Origin: an uncultured Granulicella sp.
GTDB lineage: Bacteria > Acidobacteriota > Terriglobia > Terriglobales > Acidobacteriaceae
Reading direction: 5' to 3'
NCBI GenBank assembly: GCA_937871785.1
Contig: CALMON010000251.1
Span: forward strand, 27,170 to 73,228
DNA: 46,059 nt
The notes under the pieces were generated by a model, which saw nothing but the letters and a program-made list of their open reading frames with translations, was not told where the DNA came from and ran no database searches. Shown one piece after another: positions 43,838 through 46,059 of the stretch (positions within the stretch are counted from its first letter, which is position 1; each line of letters begins with the position of its first letter). Both the position numbers and the translations under genes were made by a program.

Positions 43838-45433
43838 TCAGTGCGCCCCCTGCGCGGCTTGGGGGCTGAGAAACGTAAGGCCCATGCTGAGCGGAACGAC
43901 CGAAACGAAGAACAGGTACCGGCCCAGCATGACGGTAGCGAGCGCGGCGGCGGTTGCAAGCAACGGCAATCCGGCTACGAGGAACAGCGGTGTAAGCATC
44001 GCGGCAATGTAGGCCAGCGCGCCACGCCACCAGAGATCGTCCCCCCGCAACAGGTTGAAGGAAGCGCGCATTTCGAAGGTGCCGGAAGCTCGCATGCGCG
44101 CCGTGCGTACAGCCTGATTCACCACCCAAAGCACTGCCAGAAGCGCCGCCGGAGCAGTGGTAGAAAACGTCGGCATCGACGGCAAATTCAGGTGCATGTG
44201 CGCGGCAGCCGTGACCACCAGCGGCGACCATGCCTGCATAGCGGCGCACATGGCCGAGCCGATCAGCCCGGCGGAGAGCAGAAAGTCGGCAGGCGTGTGC
44301 AGCATGTTCCACGCTGGACGCGCGCGGACAAGATAGATGTACGCGCTCGCCAGCGTGCCGCACAGGCCGAAAAAGATGGCTGCGCATCCGAGCGGAAGCA
44401 CCAGAGCGGCGGCATACGGAATGCCGAAGAGGACGGCCCAGGATGTCGCCGCGCAAAGACCCACGGCTGCGAAAAACATGCCGAAGCAGACGACTTCACG
44501 GCTGAGCCACGAACGCCGCCACATTTTCGCCGCACGCCAGGCATACGCCGGACGGCCCAGGTGGAACACCGAAACATTGAGCGCAACAGCCGTGAGCGCA
44601 AGCAGCAGCGTAATGCTGACTGTATCGAGCGCGCGGCCGAGCACCAGCGCGACCAGCGTGCCGAAGGTCGCCTGCATGGTCGTCGTCATGACGATGAGAG
44701 AAGGGTGCGCGTGCTCCATGCGGATGGCGCCGTTGTCGACGCGCTCCAGCCAGGAGCTGGCATCCTGCGGCAAGGTGATGCGCGTGGTTGACACAGTCTG
44801 GCCGGCGGGGGGCATGCCGGGCGACTCGGCCAGAGCGTAGTCGGCGCGCCACTCAATCTTGTTGACAATCTCGATCTGGATCGCGTTCTCGGGGCAGGCA
44901 TTTACGCAAGCTGGTTCGAGACCTTCGGTCAGGCGGCCGCGGCACATGTCGCATTTGCCCACCACGCCGCGCTCCGGGTTGAACTGCGGCACGCTGTAAG
45001 GGCAATTCCACACGCAATACTGGCAACCGATGCAGGCATCTGCCGAGTGCAGCACGATGCCTGTGATGGGGTCCTTGGTATAGGCGTCGACGGGGCAGCC
45101 CTTGAGGCAATCGGCGTCGAGGCAGTGGTTGCAACCCATCGAAAGATACGTGCGCTGCGTGTCGGGATAGACGCCGCCTTCGAGCTCGCCGACGCGCCTC
45201 CATTTGATGTCGGCGGGGTTGCCATTCTGCTCATTGCACGCAACCTCGCATGACCGGCAGCCGATGCACTTGGTCATGTCGAAGTGGAAGCGGTATTGCT
45301 CGCCCTCTTGAAGGGGGCGCATGGGGATCAGCGAGTCCACCAGTTGCGCCGAGGCGCCGCCCGCGAGCAGCGTCATGCGCACCAGGTCGGCGCTGTCGGT
45401 TGCCATGGCGGCTTCGTGAAGCGGTAGAGCCAA
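43838..45433 (-). CDS. DmsB-DmsC fusion: four-cluster iron-sulfur protein with membrane anchor
   Basis: 531 residues. The first half is a DmsB-like ferredoxin with sixteen cysteines in four groups: 56/59/62/66, 101/104/109/113, 134/137/140/144 and 161/164/176/180, each in C-x2-C-x(2-11)-C-x3-C style. From about residue 240 the protein is a DmsC-type anchor with about eight spans (for example SREVVCFGMFFAAVGLCAAT, PLGCAAIFFGLCGTLASAYIY). In DMSO reductase the two are separate genes, and here they are one chain. It can pass electrons between quinones and a molybdoenzyme. TTG 45433 is chosen for AGAAGG about six bases upstream. An ATG at 45406 is an alternative. It lies between the flavoprotein and nasC. 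Confidence 0.9.
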   Translation of the reverse strand: MALPLHEAAMATDSADLVRMTLLAGGASAQLVDSLIPMRPLQEGEQYRFHFDMTKCIGCRSCEVACNEQNGNPADIKWRRVGELEGGVYPDTQRTYLSMGCNHCLDADCLKGCPVDAYTKDPITGIVLHSADACIGCQYCVWNCPYSVPQFNPERGVVGKCDMCRGRLTEGLEPACVNACPENAIQIEIVNKIEWRADYALAESPGMPPAGQTVSTTRITLPQDASSWLERVDNGAIRMEHAHPSLIVMTTTMQATFGTLVALVLGRALDTVSITLLLALTAVALNVSVFHLGRPAYAWRAAKMWRRSWLSREVVCFGMFFAAVGLCAATSWAVLFGIPYAAALVLPLGCAAIFFGLCGTLASAYIYLVRARPAWNMLHTPADFLLSAGLIGSAMCAAMQAWSPLVVTAAAHMHLNLPSMPTFSTTAPAALLAVLWVVNQAVRTARMRASGTFEMRASFNLLRGDDLWWRGALAYIAAMLTPLFLVAGLPLLATAAALATVMLGRYLFFVSVVPLSMGLTFLSPQAAQGAH

Positions 45434-45480
45434 GGGGTGCCTTCTTTCGCGGTGCGTAGCGTGCTTTTTGCGGCTGAAGC

Positions 45481-46059
45481 TTAGTACACGTCGCGGTGAT
45501 AGCGGCGATCGTCGTGCAGTTGCGAAACAAAGTCTTTGGCTGTGTCTGGGCTCATGCTGCCGTGCTTCTCAACGACGCTGTGCAGCGCCGCGTCGACGTC
45601 CTTGGCCATGCGCGAAGCATCTCCGCAGACGTAGACCTGCGCGCCGTCGGCCAACCAGCTCCATAGCTCCGCACCGTGCTCGACCAGGCGGTCCTGCACG
45701 TAGATCTTGTGTGCCTGGTCGCGCGAGAACGCCGTATCGAGCCGCGTGAGATGGCCATCCTTGCTCATGCTCCGCAACTCATCGCTATAGAGGAAGTCGG
45801 TCTGCGCGCTGCGCTCTCCGAAGAAAAGCCAGTTGCGGCCCGTGTGGCCAAGCGCAAGGCGCTCATGCAGAAATGAACGGAATGGCGCGATGCCGGTGCC
45901 GGGCCCGATCATGATCATCGGCGTGGCGCTATCGGTGGGCAGGCGGAACTTCTTGTTGGGCTGGATGTACATCGGCACGGTTGCGCCTACGTCCACGCGG
46001 TCCGCCAGCATGGTGCTGGCGATGCCGCCGCGCTCGCGGTTGTGCGAGCGATAGCGGAC
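45481..46059 (-). CDS. Diflavin reductase, CysJ-like, N-terminus beyond window
   Basis: Only the last 192 residues are visible. The FAD/NADPH-binding module of the CysJ/cytochrome-P450-reductase class is marked by VRYRSHNRERGGIAST, MIMIGPGTGIAPFRSFLHE and NWLFFGERSAQTDF, with VYVCGDASRMAKDVDAAL and the C-terminal RYHRDVY. The last tyrosine is the usual end residue that stacks on FAD. It would supply electrons from NADPH. CysJ normally feeds sulfite reductase. Its place upstream of nasC suggests it serves nitrate reduction instead. Whether a flavodoxin domain is present cannot be seen. Confidence 0.9.
   Translation of the reverse strand, partial: VRYRSHNRERGGIASTMLADRVDVGATVPMYIQPNKKFRLPTDSATPMIMIGPGTGIAPFRSFLHERLALGHTGRNWLFFGERSAQTDFLYSDELRSMSKDGHLTRLDTAFSRDQAHKIYVQDRLVEHGAELWSWLADGAQVYVCGDASRMAKDVDAALHSVVEKHGSMSPDTAKDFVSQLHDDRRYHRDVY

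Overview
The window looks like chromosomal DNA of an Acidobacteriota bacterium, most likely class Terriglobia (Acidobacteriaceae-type). This is inferred from the ribosomal order rplM-rpsI-rpsB-tsf, a 1165-residue Oar-type TonB-dependent receptor with an N-terminal carboxypeptidase-regulatory domain, intergenic repeats of the type that translate as CHPERSEG, a decayed FAIGVPTF-type membrane/coiled-coil gene, and GC-rich coding sequence throughout. No rRNA, CRISPR array or intact mobile element was seen.

Layout. 1-5.3 kb: a RecQ helicase cut by the window edge, an AIM24-family protein, a secreted dienelactone-hydrolase-like enzyme, an RtcB-family RNA ligase and a small secreted cysteine-containing protein. 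5.4-9.0 kb: the minus-strand translation block rplM-rpsI-rpsB-tsf, split by two hairpin signals and a frameshifted small gene. 9.1-11.6 kb: a plus-strand group of a membrane protein, a TonB-C-domain protein and a lipoprotein. 11.7-21.6 kb: a surface-glycan locus with three acyltransferase-3 proteins, a Wzy-like membrane protein, a lone FtsX/MacB-type permease and a GT-C type protein on the minus strand, and a divergent second GT-C-like protein. 21.8-26.1 kb: a short RodZ-like protein and the large receptor. 26.3-31.8 kb: metK, alpha-glucan phosphorylase, a small membrane protein and a secreted adenosine-deaminase-family enzyme.

32.1-40.1 kb appears to be an old accessory region. It starts at tRNA-Phe(GAA), is followed at once by a broken tyrosine integrase, and ends with a broken ISNCY-like transposase. 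Between them lie an AraC regulator and a tightly packed oxidative operon: alpha/beta hydrolase, EthD protein, carboxymuconolactone-decarboxylase-like protein, and a three-subunit molybdenum aldehyde oxidoreductase of the PaoABC type. The last three genes are joined by 4-base start/stop overlaps.

40.1 kb to the end is a minus-strand nitrate module: a diflavin reductase C-terminus (cut by the edge), a DmsB-DmsC fusion with sixteen Fe-S cysteines and a membrane anchor, a cytoplasmic NasC/NapA-like molybdoenzyme, and a NarK-type transporter. The gene order suggests a nitrate reductase that could take electrons from NADPH through the flavoprotein, from the quinone pool through the anchor, or both. 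That unusual wiring is the most interesting system in the window. Throughout, TTG and GTG starts with good ribosome-binding sites are common, and several plus-strand genes have a -10 element so close to the start that they may be leaderless.
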